Source: Liriodendron chinense
Taxonomy: Eukaryota; Streptophyta; Magnoliopsida; Magnoliales; Magnoliaceae
Length of the DNA: 64,000 nucleotides
Direction: 5' to 3'
Assembly: GCA_003013855.2 (NCBI GenBank)
Contig: ML058453.1
Location: 62,001 to 126,000, forward strand
Shown: positions 34,419 to 47,215 of the stretch, in pieces
Layout: each line of letters opens with the position of its first letter
How positions within the stretch are numbered: the stretch's first letter is position 1
Position numbers and translations under genes: made by a program
The notes under the pieces: generated by a model
Told to the model about the DNA's origin: nothing
The model's input: only the letters and a program-made list of their open reading frames with translations
The model's database searches: none

Positions 34419-37400
34419 GAGATAGAGCGGAATGGTTATGAAGTCGAAGTGAAGGAAATGGAGCGGAACGGTTCGGATTTGTTGGAAAAGGATGCAGCCA
34501 TAAGAGAGCCATTTCTGAGGAATAGGATCAACACCTCTTCGCAGATGGCCATCATAGGCGCCAACATCTGCCCCATCGAGAGCTTGGACTATGAGTAAGA
34601 TCCTGCTCTCCTCTACAATGCACCTTAGGTGCTTGATCAACTCCACCCCCTAATTTCATCTGTTATTTGAATTTTCTTTTCCTTTCGTTCTTTTTTCTAG
34701 GATTTTCGAAAATGATATATTCCAACAGGACTGGAGGTCGAGGAACAAGGTTCAGATATTTCAGTATATTCTACTCAAGTGGACTCTTCCGCTTCTTATA
34801 GGCTTGGCGACAGGGCTCGTCGGCTTCTTTAATAATCTTGCGGTCGAGAACATTGCTGGATTCAAATTGTTGCTGGCAAGCAATCTCATGCTCACGGAAA
34901 GGTGGGCTGAGCCGATGACGCTTATGAAATTATTTAAGAGCTTTTGTTAACATGTGCTATGCTGTGCTGTTAGCATGTTCATGTAGATTTTTGGGTTTTC
35001 AGATTACCCTGTTTCTCTTTGCACTGAATTGATACTGACCTTTCAATAACATTAGCTGGACAATTCAACTAGACTCAAGCTGATGATGATTGTACTTTGA
35101 ATCATGCTAAAATCTTCGATTCATGGGGTGTTATGCACTCTTACTACCTGACCCGAGTCCAATTTCTTTATTTTGAAAGAGAAAGAAAATTGGCTTTTAG
35201 AGTTTGAAGGTTCCGTTTGTAGGTTCCCCTAAGCGTTTTTTGTTTTTTGTTTTTTTTTCCAATTTAGGGTTTTGGATGAGTTGGATTTGAGCTAACAATG
35301 CTTTTAATCCTTTTGATTGTCATGAGCTTGGGATCTGTTTAATGAAGAAATTAGAAATATACAGACAGTTAATGTGCATTTGATTGTCTGAATAAATTGT
35401 CCATGCAGGACCCACAATATGGCGATCCAAGTCGTTCATATAGTGGGTATGGTTGATTGGAGATATCCCAAAACGTTCCCACATCAGATGATCCTCACCA
35501 GCTATTTCTTCTCTAGTAAACATGGACTCCTGGTGGTAATTTGTCCATTTTCATTGGATGGCTAGAATCAATTGATAATGGAGATATGATAGTGCCAACC
35601 AAATCAATGGATTAGGTTTCCAAGGGGGGTACCACTACATCATTGCTGGGTTGAACAAAACACTGTTTCTTTCAATCATCTAACAGCACATCTTGTCTGA
35701 TTTTGACATTGTTTTGTGATTTGTGTCAAATTCGAGGTGATAGTTTGTAGGAAATTAGGTCCCTGATTCAGATTTTCTATAAAATCGAATAAATGTAGTG
35801 GCATGTCAAATTGGAGGTGATAGTTTGTAGGAATTTAGGTCCCTGATTCGGATTTTCTATAAAATCAATAGATGTAGTGGCATACATTCTTCAGTAAATT
35901 TAATGCATGCATACCATTGTAGGTCTGGTTTAGTGCTGCTGCATCTGTATTTAATATATCTTTTGTTCTTTGAGAAAATTGTTCTTGTAATTTTTAAACT
36001 AATCACTTGTTGGAGTTTGGACTTTGGAGTCCGAACAGGTTTGGGCCAAAACATTCAGAGCTCTGTAATGAATTGACCATAGATTACTCTGCCTATTAAT
36101 CAGATTTAACTTAGTAAACACTAGTAATTGGAATGCACAAAGCACATGGGAGATAGCAGTCAGGAACACTATCTCTAGACTCTCGAGTGAGATGGAGAGG
36201 GAGCCTCGCAACACCTGCTACAGCAGGCAGACATTCACGAGATCCAGGCTATTCATTAGGTGGGGTTCATGATGAACATGCCTGAACCCAAAAAAATCAT
36301 TGTGGTCAACTCATCAGGTAGACACATGCATTTGAGAAAAATGGACGATTATAGGGAATTGACCAATCATCCAAATTCAATGCAGACATGTGCCTATTTT
36401 ATGAGCTGACCAGCATGATTTCTGGGCGAGGGGCATGTTCACCAGTGGGCACCACCTCGAGATGTGTCCCAGATCTTGCACCTGTCTGCAATGTAGGCAA
36501 AGTGTGCTTTGAAGAAGAAGATGAGGAAGAATGTGTCAGAAGAGATGCGGGGCAATATAGAAGGAATTACTTGCCAATGGCACCACAAATTGGTAGATTT
36601 ATGAAAACACCCTTGCCACTGTTAGCTGTAGTCTATCCTACAGAGATCAGAGTAGAGATTTTCTCTTGTAATCTTATCATAGATAGTGATTAGGATAGAG
36701 ATTTTCTATTGTAATCTTGTCTTAGAAACTAGGAGATCTTATACGTATAGAATACCCTTAACAAAGCTGTGTATATAACTACCTCATTATTGTAATACAC
36801 ACCTCAATTTTACACATTTTCATCCACCACACGAAATTACCCCAAAAACTACGGTACGACACTGCAAATTTAAGTTGTTAAATTAATTAAATATCACTTG
36901 TGTTCTTTTACCAAACAGTATATATTTGAAGTTTGTCTTTTAAGAAAGCTGATTTTTGAGTGAAGGATGGTCTTGGTTTGGTAAAATTAGCTGTGCTGAG
37001 TAATTCCAGTGCAGGTACTCCCAGGCATTTGCAGCACTTGCCGGTTGCAATTTGGTATTGGCAACTGCTGCGGCAGCCATCTGCGCTTACATTGCGCCTG
37101 CCGCTGCTGGGTCTGGCATACCGGAAGTGAAAGCATACCTCAATGGTGTGGATGCTCATTCTATATTGGCTCCCAGTACCCTCTTTGTAAAGGTGAGGCC
37201 AAAGTTCATACTCCCTAGTCTAAGGTTGAAACAGATTCCCATATCACTGTTGAAGATAAAGTATGGACCGTCTCATGGGAGGAGAAATGGCTAATTTGGA
37301 CATTGACTTTCGAACTATGTTCTGATGCACTTGTAAACTGAAATTCCAAACAGTCGGCTTAAAAAGAGGAAATGGCCAAAATGGTAATGACGTTTCCAAG

Positions 37401-40400
37401 TATTTCATAATGAAGGAGAGCCCTCATTACGCATTTACTTTCTTTCTGAGTAATGTAATTGCAGTTTGGAGCCCAATCCCTCGGTATCAATGTGATGGAG
37501 TGTAACTATAATTTGTTCCTTTCCATTGTATTATACTAATAATTGCAATTCAAATGGATAGTACATCCAAATGCACCCTTGAATAGGACACGTTGCAATT
37601 TGCCGGCAGTTAGTACACTCGATCTGTCTTTTCCTTCTAATGTAGTCCACTTAGTAGTGCTGCTGGGCAGATAGTTATGGCTTCCATTCACCATCCCAGC
37701 AAGGTGGATAATCATGTGGCAAGGGTAAACCAAGGTTAATAGACTCAGCTACTCACACTGACTCCTTCGGTCTCGAGTCGGGTCGGGGGTAATAGGTGAC
37801 TTGTGGTGTTGAACCAGATTTGGTCCTACCAAGTTCAAGTTGATTCAAATGAGTTGCATGGGACTTGTCCGGGACTTAAAACCATCAGGTAAACATCAAT
37901 GCTTAGAAACTCATTGATCAACTCAGAACTCACCAGTTGACTTGTCTGACCAGGCTCTGAGCACCGAGTCGAATCCTCATTTGTAATTATAACATATAAT
38001 GATTATTTTTCATAAAAGAAAAAGAAAAAGAAAGAGATGAATTTCTTAAAATATAAAGTATTTGACAGTGTCTGTAATAACACTTTTTGCAGATTTTTGG
38101 TTCCATTGGTGGAGTTTCCGCCGGATTTATTATAGGGAAGGAGGGACCTATGGTACATACAGGAGCATGCATTGCCTCATTACTTGGACAGGGCGGGTCT
38201 CGCAAGTATCATCTGACATGGACATGTCTTAGATACTTCAAAAATGACCGGGACCGCCGAGACTTGATCACTTGTGGGGCTGCTGCTGGCGTTGCAGCTG
38301 CCTTTCGAGCTCCAATTGGCGGGGTCCTCTTTGCACTTGAAGAAGCTGCTTCATGGTACCTACAGCATCCTCCTTTTTTCCTCTTTTTTGTTGTTTTATT
38401 GAAAGAATGAAAGTCGGAAGTTATACTTGCATTACCTAGAGATAAGAGGGTAGCAATAACATAGTCAATTGCCAAAGAATACAATGAGAAGGAATATATA
38501 ATTGCATAGGCCAATGTATTTCATGTTGGGAGAAGTACAGAATGCCTACAGCTTGCATCCATTGGTGCATGGGTCATCTTCAAAATGACCTTAGGTTTTA
38601 GATTCAAATGGGTATTTACCATGGTACATGCCCTTTGCCCAACCTGTATTTATGTGCCAGAATCATGAAGAGTGTGGATCACTTGTTTCTCCACTTGCAA
38701 TCTCCTCCATATGACTGCAAGCAGGGAGCTCTCTAGGCCTGATTTTACGAGATGTTCTTTTCAGGACATCTTGCATGGAGTGGGAAGGGTCCTGATGGAG
38801 GCTGTATTCTTCTGTAGTTTGCCAGGACTGAATGTCTTTTTTTTTGTTGCCGCCTTTTTCCTTCCCTTGACAACCAGTTGTCTTCCTTTCAAAGTGGTTA
38901 TGAGAAGGTCACTTGCCATTGGCACGTGCCTCTTCTTGTTCCCCTTTTCTATTGCTTAATAATTTTTAGTTGCAGCTAAAAAAAATAAATTAGGAATGAA
39001 TTTGTTGAATTGAATCATGGGACATATCGACTAACAAATGGAAAGATGATCTCATTCTGGATCACATGGTTCTAGTTTGATATTGATGATCAAAATTGGG
39101 AAATTTATTGGACTGAAATCAAGAAACAAATACGAAGGAAATCCATGTAGCATTGTGATTTTGAAAATTGATTGAGTACTCGAAAATAACATGCTGCCAG
39201 CACATGGTGTTGTGTGTTGTCATTTGGTTTTCATAAAACTCTGTCCACCTGTTAGCAGGTGCCTAAAAATGAGTTCATCTCGTTTTAGTTAATCATAATT
39301 ATGTATTAAAAATGATGATTGTTGGCAATCAATATCATGCTTAACCCTCACCAAAATGAAATATGATCTCTAATACATAATTACAATCCTTATTTTCAGG
39401 CGTCTGCCATACAAGCCCTAGAAGGCTGATAGAGTACATTAGAACTCCAATGATTGTAAAAAATGTGTTTTCTATATTCAAAATTGGGATTCAAGGGCCT
39501 CTTAAACTTTCAATTTCTTGAACCTTGATAACCAAATGTTTTTGCTTTTCTCTTCTTGGATTCTTCAGGTGGAGAAGTGCTCTTCTCTGGAGGACATTTT
39601 TCACGACAGCCGTAGTTGCATTGGTACTGAGAGCTCTCATCATATATTGCCGAAGTGGGAAATGTGGGTTATTTGGGGAAGGAGGATTGATCATGTTCGA
39701 TGTCAGTAAGGGCATTACCACATATGGCACTCCAGATATTCTTGCAGTCATTGTCCTTGGAATCATCGGGGGCCTTTTCGGAGGCCTATACAACCATCTC
39801 TTGGACAAGATCCTCCGCACCTATAGCATCATCAACGTGTATGTTTTGGTAACCTCTGTTCATCATGTTGATAATGGGTGAACGCATGGAGATTCTGAAT
39901 TTGTCATGTGAATTGCATGCCACACATGTCACTTTTATGTGGTGATTCGCACTGTTGTTTTGGTGGGCCACCATGCAGATGGACGATATGTGTAAAAGCA
40001 AGGAGATTGAGCAGTGATATCCATATGAAATGTGGCCTGAGGAAGGCTCTGGTTCTCAAAACAGAGCAGTTGTCTACATTCCATGGATAGGTCTCATGTG
40101 GATGGTCAGAGTCATCTAATCACTCGAGTTTTGGGTTGTAGTTCATTGACACAATGGCCCACCAAATTAACGTCTCAGATCACCATATGTATTTTCATGT
40201 GCATAGTAACATGGCTTAGCATAGAAATTCTACAACATTAGCATTTCCTCATATGTTGTTGTTGTGATCGTTGCTGCTGCCACTGATAATGCTCGAGATT
40301 GATTACAGGAGGGGACCCAGATTCAAAATCCTCCTCACTATCACCATTTCCCTCCTCACCTCATGCTTATCATACGGCCTCCCTTGGCTAGCCAAGTGCA

Positions 40401-41442
40401 AGCCCTGCCCCACTGGCCTGAAAGAGCAGTGCCCCACCATCGGCCGTTCAGGCAACTTCAAGAGCTTCCAATGTGCGGCGGGCCACTACAACGACCTCGC
40501 CTCCCTCTTCCTCAACACCAATGATGACGCCATCCGCAACCTCTTCAGTTCCGGCACCGAGACCGAGTTCGACATCTCCACCCTCTTCACATTCTTTGTC
40601 GCCGTCTATTGCCTTGGCCTAGTAACCTATGGCGTTGCTGTCCCATCCGGCCTCTTCATCCCTGTCATACTTGCCGGGGCCTCCTATGGCCGCCTTGTAG
40701 GAACCCTCATAGGGTCCATCTCCCACCTTGACACTGGACTCTTTGCACTCCTTGGGTCCGCCGCATTCCTCGGTGGGACCATGAGGATGACAGTATCCGT
40801 TTGCGTCATATTACTTGAGCTTACCAATGATATCTTGATGCTCCCAATAGTAATGTTAGTCCTGCTCATATCGAAAACGGTAGCAGATATCTTCAATAAG
40901 GGTGTTTATGATCAGATTGTTAAAATGAAGGGCCTTCCTTACATGGAGGCCAATGCCAAGCCGTTCATGAGGAATTTAGTAGTGCGGGACACAGTGTCGG
41001 CCCCACTGGTGAGCTTCTCCAGCGTCGAGAAGGTGAGCACCATACTACAGGTATTGACAACAACGAGACACAACGGGTTCCCCGTGGTTGACGAGCTGCC
41101 TTTCTCCAATGTGCCACAGCTGTGCGGGATAGTGTTAAGGTCACATTTGCTGGTGTTGCTTAAGGGGAGGAGGTTCTCGAGGGAGAGAGTTGAGGCCGGA
41201 GAGGAGATATTTCAATACTTTGATGCTGTCGATTTTGCCAAGGCGGGGTTGGGGAAGGGGGTGAAGATAGAGGACTTCGAGATAAGGGAGGAGGATATGG
41301 AAATGTACATTGATCTGCACCCGATTACAAACGCGTCGCCATACACAGTGGTGGAGACCATGTCGCTGGCGAAGGCAGCGGCGATCTTCCGTCAGCTTGG
41401 GCTCAGGCACATGTGTGTGGTGCCTAAGACTACGGGGGTGAG

Positions 41443-41480
<38 letters not shown>

Positions 41481-41873
41481 AAGCCATGTGCATGAGCCCT
41501 AGTCCACTCTTTCATAATTAAGCTAGGAGTAGTTCTTATTGCTTTTAAAAAGTCTCTCGTTTTTGTAGATTTGTCAAGTCTTTAGTTTTGTTTTCAGGGG
41601 ATTTGGATTCAGCCCAAATGCACGAATTCATGGGTGTGCGGATTTAGAAAATGCTCAACTAAAAACAAACAACGAGAATTTGAAATCCATAGATTTCATA
41701 AATTCCCACCTCAAATCCCTGATCCCAAACATCCGCTAAGTAGGAAAAGAAGGTGACTTTTTTTGTTTTTCCCTCTCTTGCAGAGGCCTCCAGTGATCGG
41801 GATTTTGACGCGGCATGACTTCATGCCGGAACACATCCTCAGCCTCTACCCTCATTTAAAGCCACACAAGTAG
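34371..41873 (+). CDS. CLC-c: chloride channel/antiporter CLC-c, complete seven-exon gene
   Basis: This is a voltage-dependent anion channel/exchanger of the plant CLC family, acting on vacuolar or other endomembranes in chloride handling. Exons: 34371-34594, 34701-34901, 37015-37192, 38093-38355, 39569-39838, 40309-41437, 41784-41873. All introns are GT-AG and phases match, giving 784 aa (Arabidopsis CLC-c is about 780). Visible motifs: IGANICPIESLDYEIFENDI before the first helix; GSGIPE at 174-179, with Ser175 where nitrate-selective CLC-a has Pro, so chloride preference is expected; GKEGPMVH with gating Glu218; proton-glutamate position Glu285 in ALEEAASWW; GLFIP at 493-497; Tyr579 in GVYDQI. 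Two CBS domains occupy roughly 598-660 and 715-784. The start is the only ATG in frame after a TGA at 34359. The exon 5/6 join gives NVRGPRF where relatives have NEKGPRF or NERGPRF. No defect is seen. Function is by family. Confidence 0.95.
35726..35885. repeat. 80-bp tandem duplication in CLC-c intron 2
   Basis: TCAAATT-(C/G)-GAGGTGATAG recurs at 35726 and 35806, and both copies continue to GATTTTCTATAAAATC and GATGTAGTGGCAT or a close variant. Confidence 0.85.
36526..36860. mobile_element. possible Copia-like LTR remnant in CLC-c intron 2
   Basis: AGAGATTTTCTCTTGTAATC is followed by a near repeat, AGAGATTTTCTATTGTAATC, then ATACGTATAGAATACCC, GTGTATATAACTACCTC and TTGTAATACACACCTC. That string looks like the promoter and polyadenylation zone of a short plant LTR. 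No second LTR, target duplication or coding part was recognised. Confidence 0.35.
41444..41475. repeat. CT microsatellite abutting the intron 6 donor
   Basis: The GTGAGT donor at 41438-41443 is followed directly by CTCCT and a CT run of about 15 units. Read-through would add VSLLSLSLSLSLSLYL and stop, giving a protein without the last 29 residues of the second CBS domain. Confidence 0.85.
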
Positions 41874-43600
41874 AGTGATCAAGCTGGCAAGGCATGCTTT
41901 TTTACCTCAATATTGCTAAACTATTCTGATAGTCTCTTTTTCATACATACAACCCTTTATTTGTGCAATGAACCATAGTTGGTAACTCTATAAAAGGGGT
42001 GCAAGCGACAATACGAGTTTAAAGGATGTCATTTCCCTTGTAACATTAGCAGAGGGCTTTGTATGAGCCATCATTCATACGTGTAACATTTACACATCTT
42101 TTTTTATGGGTGCAAAATGCACATCAGAGTCTTTTGTGGTTTTGTGAACGCTCAAGGGCAGATTTCTCCTCCGGAATGCTCACGAGGCGTCCAATGTTTT
42201 TTTTTTTTTTTTAATCATTATGTGGGCCAATTTGGACCATCAACTGTCTTCTGAACGTGTTTTCAACAGTATATGTGTTCTGATCGGGTGTCAAAAGGAA
42301 ATCCAATAAACAATTTTTAGCCATTACTCGAATGTGGGGTGTCTACAGGTTTGTATATAATCATTTCCTTTTATAATTACAACTACCCTTTTGTTGTATT
42401 TGAGAAATCAACTGAAGGTTGCATGTAATGGCTTTTATATTCTCAATTCTATTAAGAGGCTGGTTCATCTACTAGTTCCAGTTGAATGAGCTTATTCTAC
42501 AAGTTATTTACTCTTGTTACCTACGTGGGGCTCTTTGTATGGTCTATACCATGCTGATTCGGCACACCAAAAATCAGGCCTACCAATCATTAGGTGGGCC
42601 ACACCACAGGTAACAATGCAAAACGTCTAAATTTATGGGGGTGTCCTATATGGTCTTTGGATTAGCCTGATTTTAGCCGTCCAACTTTCATAGTGGTGTG
42701 ACCCAGCAGGACAGGTTGCGTGCCATACACTAGTATCTCTATTAGCTGGCAAATTAGTAGAATAATCTAGACGGTTGTTCTGAACACGCAGCAAGCAAGC
42801 ACTGCTATCCAAACTGTCCAAATAGTGGGTGAACTCTTAAGTGGGCCAGATTATCAAAATCAGATTTATGGGATTATCCTAGGTCCCAACTAATGGCCAT
42901 AGTTTGTTGAATTGGAACCCCAATTGTCTTTCATTTTTAGCATCTGTTTACTGGCCCTCCAATTGACTCCTGTAACTTTTGGATGATGTGGAACTAACAA
43001 TGGAGCCTGCAATTTGAATGGTTTGGATTGAACTACATGTTTGACTAGCCATATTCTATCATCATGTGTTAAGTAACCACATGAGGTGTCTTATTTATTT
43101 ATTTATTTTTATATTTAAAAGATGAGTGCAACTGCTCTTGGGATTAATAAAGATTATCATTCCTATCCATTCTTTAATATGAAAAGAGAAAGATTTGGAT
43201 TTTAACAAGTTGGCTTATCTTTGGTATTAAATAAAAGAGAGGCTCTCATCTTCTCAACGCACTATAAGTTCGAAGTGCTCCTAGTTGCATTAGGTCCACC
43301 ATGCAAACATCACACGATTTGACCAACACTAACCATGTGATGAATGGACTGTAATGTGTTGGACGGTCAAGATCATTTATACAAAAAAAACCCATCAATA
43401 ATCTCATCCTTGTATTTGTTAGGACCATCATGGATTGCTTATGATTCTAAAGAATCACTTTTGTTAGGCAATCATATCTCATCTGTAGATTGATGAAGGA
43501 TGGCTATAGAAAATAAGGCCAATTCAAGCATAGATTGGATCAACCAATCAGCTTTGTATGTGATAATCTGGGCTTAGAGAACACCATATGTCCATAATAC
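41874..43600. other. CLC-c 3' region and intergenic DNA
   Basis: The 3'UTR should lie in the first few hundred bases; no single polyadenylation signal stands out. Beyond about 42200 only scattered GTGGGCCA-type words are seen and no gene. Confidence 0.45.
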
Positions 43601-43605
43601 CGAAT

Positions 43606-43700
43606 TTTCAAACCTTGGGACTTGAACACCGGATGTCCTACTCTGATACCATGTTACTGACCTGCTCTAAAAGCTCAAGCTGTTAGGGAACGGTAGAACA
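43606..43700 (-). mobile_element. LTR-retrotransposon primer-binding-site remnant
   Basis: On the minus strand, CTAACAGCTTGAGCTTTTAG runs into AACATGGTATCAGAGTAGGA and GTGTTCAAGTCCC. TGGTATCAGAG (43641-43651) is the usual primer-binding site for initiator methionine tRNA in Copia-type plant elements. No flanking LTR pair or coding region was found. Confidence 0.55.
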
Positions 43701-44214
43701 ATGTATATATCAAGGGGGTTTAATGACGACTCCAACATTGGATGCCAATGGTTTGAGGGTGTTCAGCAACTTATTGATTGCATGCGAGCATTTCTCTGTT
43801 CTGCACTTTTAGTCATAGATAAGGAGGCATTAGTTCATTGTGCAAGTTGCATCTTGAACATCTCGTACATTGAAGGTGGTCAACAGAGTAAATACCTGTA
43901 GTACACCAGGCGCACACATGCAGCCATCTAGACCATCAAAATGGAGGGCCGCCCCAACCCAGTTTGAACAGAGACTGAAGTTAACGTGATTGGATGATCT
44001 TAGTCATTCGCCTGTTAAAATTGGACAATTGTTGGGTTAGGATTATTCTATCTGTGAAACTTTTGGGCCATGCTCCAGCCAACGTGCATTTAAGTTATGC
44101 TAAAAAAAAGTAGGGATAATCTCTACTGCATGTATATATAAACGTCCAAGAGCATAGGACCATGGCCTTGAGATTTAAGAGGATATTAAATAAAAATTTC
44201 AATACGAATTAATG
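43700..44214. other. no gene recognised
   Basis: Non-coding sequence. The 66-residue open frame at 43701-43901 has no recognisable motif. Confidence 0.4.
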
Positions 44215-44440
44215 GCGTTTGTCATTACGGGGCTGTAAGAGCTATCAGGTAAAGTAATGGTAACAGCCATTACACATCATGAAGCCGTAATAGCTGTTAT
44301 AACTATAATGAAAAAAAAAAAAAAAAAAATCATAATTGCCATAATGGCCTTTATACACTGAAAAGGCTTTTTTTTTTTTCAATAAAAAAGATATCATGAT
44401 GGTCATTATAGTCTCTGTCGTTATTACTATTATAGAATAC
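44215..44440. repeat. imperfect palindromic TAATGGC/GCCATTA repeat
   Basis: Alternating words GTAATGGTAACAGCCATTAC, GTAATAGCTGTTATAAC, ATTGCCATAATGGCC and GTCATTATAGTC surround poly-A (about 44311-44328) and poly-T runs, suggesting a foldback element. Ends could not be fixed. Confidence 0.5.
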
Positions 44441-45047
44441 TTAGGTATTTATGGAATTCTGAAAATTTGCATGCTTATAAATGAAGCGCATGAATTTTAG
44501 CCAGTTAGGGGTCTGCATGGTGATCCAATTAGCAAAACGCTCCACAAAGGCAATATGGAACCAATCAGGATGAATCTATGACTTACATTTGTAGCTGTAT
44601 TTATTTTAAGATGTAAAAATTCTATAAGGTGAGCTTAATTGATTAATGGTTTGGATTTCTCCAAGGGTTAGATATCATGATTGGGCATACATGTGGAATC
44701 CACTCAAGTTGTGATTAGTCTTAAATTGTATAAGGAGTGGTGCGGGACTATGATTGCTACATTCATGTCGAGATAAGGGATAGGAGTTTGGATTTCAAAC
44801 TCCTTAACCTTCACAGCTATATAAATAAAGATGGGTGCCCAGTCTTACATGTCTGAATCAGTTTTTCCATCCTAGTGCTTTTTTAAAAGGTGTAAGATGC
44901 GAAAGATTCTAACAACTAAATTCTAGAGATAGCTTCTTAACCAGGTATGAATTTCAATTCAGATCGCTCGATCCCTATTTCCGATGCATTACAAGATCCT
45001 TGGGCCCACAAAAGCATGAATAATTTATCCACCATTAGAGACCTTAG

Positions 45048-45055
<8 letters not shown>

Positions 45056-45087
<32 letters not shown>

Positions 45088-46260
45088 TCCCTCCATCTGT
45101 TACCATTGTTTTTCACTTTCCCAGCCTCTAATTATCTCTCTCACCGGAATTCTCTCTTTCTCTGCATGCATTGCATGTGCTACTTTCTTAAGTGTCAATA
45201 AATGAATATGCATTCAAAATGTCTCAATACAATAATTTGATAATAACTGTTCGGTGCAACCACCCTACATCAGCTGACCAATATTCTATAACTTGTATCA
45301 AATCCTGATCCGTTCTTGTCAGCGCCCAAATGGTCCAACTGACCGTCCAATCTGTGACGTTTAGTTAGTTAGCAAGTAAAAAGGGTACTTATCACACAAT
45401 GAAAGCAGCTATAGCACTGTCCATGGTTTGTTCAGATGACCTTTTCATCCTTACATTATATAAAGAAAGCCGTTAACGTTGACGCCGCCTGGCCCAATGC
45501 CTACCTAACTTGTACTTGTCTACCTTTACTAAAACGGGCTTATCTTTGGGATTTATTTGATACTCTGGTTGCATATGATGCTTAATACTCAGGCACTCAG
45601 AAATTGTACATATGGCATAAAAATCCTAACTTTCCATTCATGCACACTTCTTTGTTAAAATAAGGCTAATGGGTATTAACCATCCAATAAAAAAAAAGAG
45701 AAGAAGAAGATTGATTTTGGGTCATGATACATCTAAATCTGTGATGGCATTTTCATAATCTACCTTGCACGAGTGTGTGGGTCCTACTACCTTCTTGGGT
45801 CATCCTGGCTTCTTCCTTCTATTAAAGTCATCTGAACCGTTGATTTTGGAAGTGGATTGCGTCCTTCCCCACCTGGATGGAATTGGTTTAGGCAGGGACT
45901 CTGTGCGGCCCACCATGATGTATGAGTTTTATCCATGCCGTTCATCCATGATTTTAGATAGTTTTAGGTTATGAGCCCAAAATTGAGGTAGATCCAAGGC
46001 TCAAGTGAACCACACCACAGGAATTGAAGAATCAGTGATAATGACACCCGCTGTTGAAACCTTCCGCCTCATTTTTGGGCTCATATGGTAAAAATGATAC
46101 AGAAAAATTTATGAACAGCCTCATACTTCGTGGTGGCCCCACGGAGCGGATTAAGGTCCAGGCCGTCCAGGGGGCAGCAGGACGCAATCGGCTTCCATTT
46201 TTAAGTGCCTGCGTATCAAGCGTCACGCCCAACCTGAGTATGAAATGACTCCCCCAGTAA
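45056..46260. repeat. segmental duplication block 1, copy 1
   Basis: Starting at a CT run, this matches 56613-58260: shared landmarks are AATTTGATAATAAC, GCTGACCAATATT-CT-ATAACTTGTATC-type text, TTCTTGTCAG and CCCAAATGGTCCAAC, TACTCAGGCAC, and GATTTTGGAAGTGGATTGCG. It includes a palindromic repeat at about 45900-46140. No coding potential. Confidence 0.85.
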
Positions 46261-46414
46261 ATACCCGTTCTCTCCCCGTACTCTTGCGATCCTTCATCAA
46301 ATAAAGGAAGATACGATGAGTCTGATGATTTTTAAAAATAAATTAATGAAAAGAGAGAAAGGGGAAGAAAGAAAGAGAGAGATCTGATGTGATTGCCCTT
46401 GCAAGGTGGGGGAC

Positions 46415-47180
46415 TGGGAGTGGGGCCTGATGATGTGTTATATATCCCTGCCGTCCATCCATTTTCCAGCGCATTTTAGAACGTAATACATAAAATTAAG
46501 CAGATCCAAATCTCAGGTGAGCTACATCAGAGGAATTTTTTGTGGTCATTCACCACTTTTTCCAGTGGCGTGGTCGACCAGAGATTTAGATCTGCTTAAG
46601 TTTTGGGATAACGTGCTAAAATGATCTGAGAAAACGGATGGATGGCGTGGATATAAAAAACCTTCATCAAGGTAGGGCCCACACGGTACACTAAGGTCTT
46701 ATCCGGGTACACCTAATACGCTCCCTGCAGGGTGTCGCCAATGTATGCAAGGGAACATAGATGGGCCCCACAGTGCTGTATTTGATAAATCCATCCCATC
46801 CATTCGTTTTAGAAGATCATTTTAGGACATGAGACCAAAAATAATCCGGATCCAAGACTCTAGTGGAGCTCACTAAAGGAAAAGGTGGGTAGGGAAATTA
46901 CTACCGTTGAAACCTCCCTGGTCCACAGTGATGTTTATATGACATCCATACCGTTCATAACGTCATTACTAATGAGGATGAACTAAAAACATAAATATTA
47001 TCCTGATTCGAAACTCCTGTGGCCCCACAAATATTTCAACTGTGGAAGTTCAATCCTCATGTTTTCGGCCTACTTGAGTCTTGGAACCGGTTCATTTTTG
47101 GTCTCATGTCCTAAAATGCGCTCCAAAAACGGATGAGCGCGGTGGATTTATCAAAGACATCACTATGGGCCCCACTTAAG
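46415..47180. repeat. two palindromic repeats
   Basis: 46415-46690 ends AAGGTAGGGCCCACACGG and 46755-47175 runs from ATGGGCCCCACAGTGCTG to CACTATGGGCCCCAC. Both are full-length and lie between duplicated blocks, with no counterpart at 58.26-58.98 kb. Confidence 0.75.
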
Positions 47181-47215
47181 TTCCCAGCACAGGTTTCGCC
47201 GGAAATCCGCGTCCT

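Noticed and set aside
38209..38514. Minus-strand 101-aa frame over CLC-c exon 4
   Set aside because: Antisense shadow of a conserved exon.
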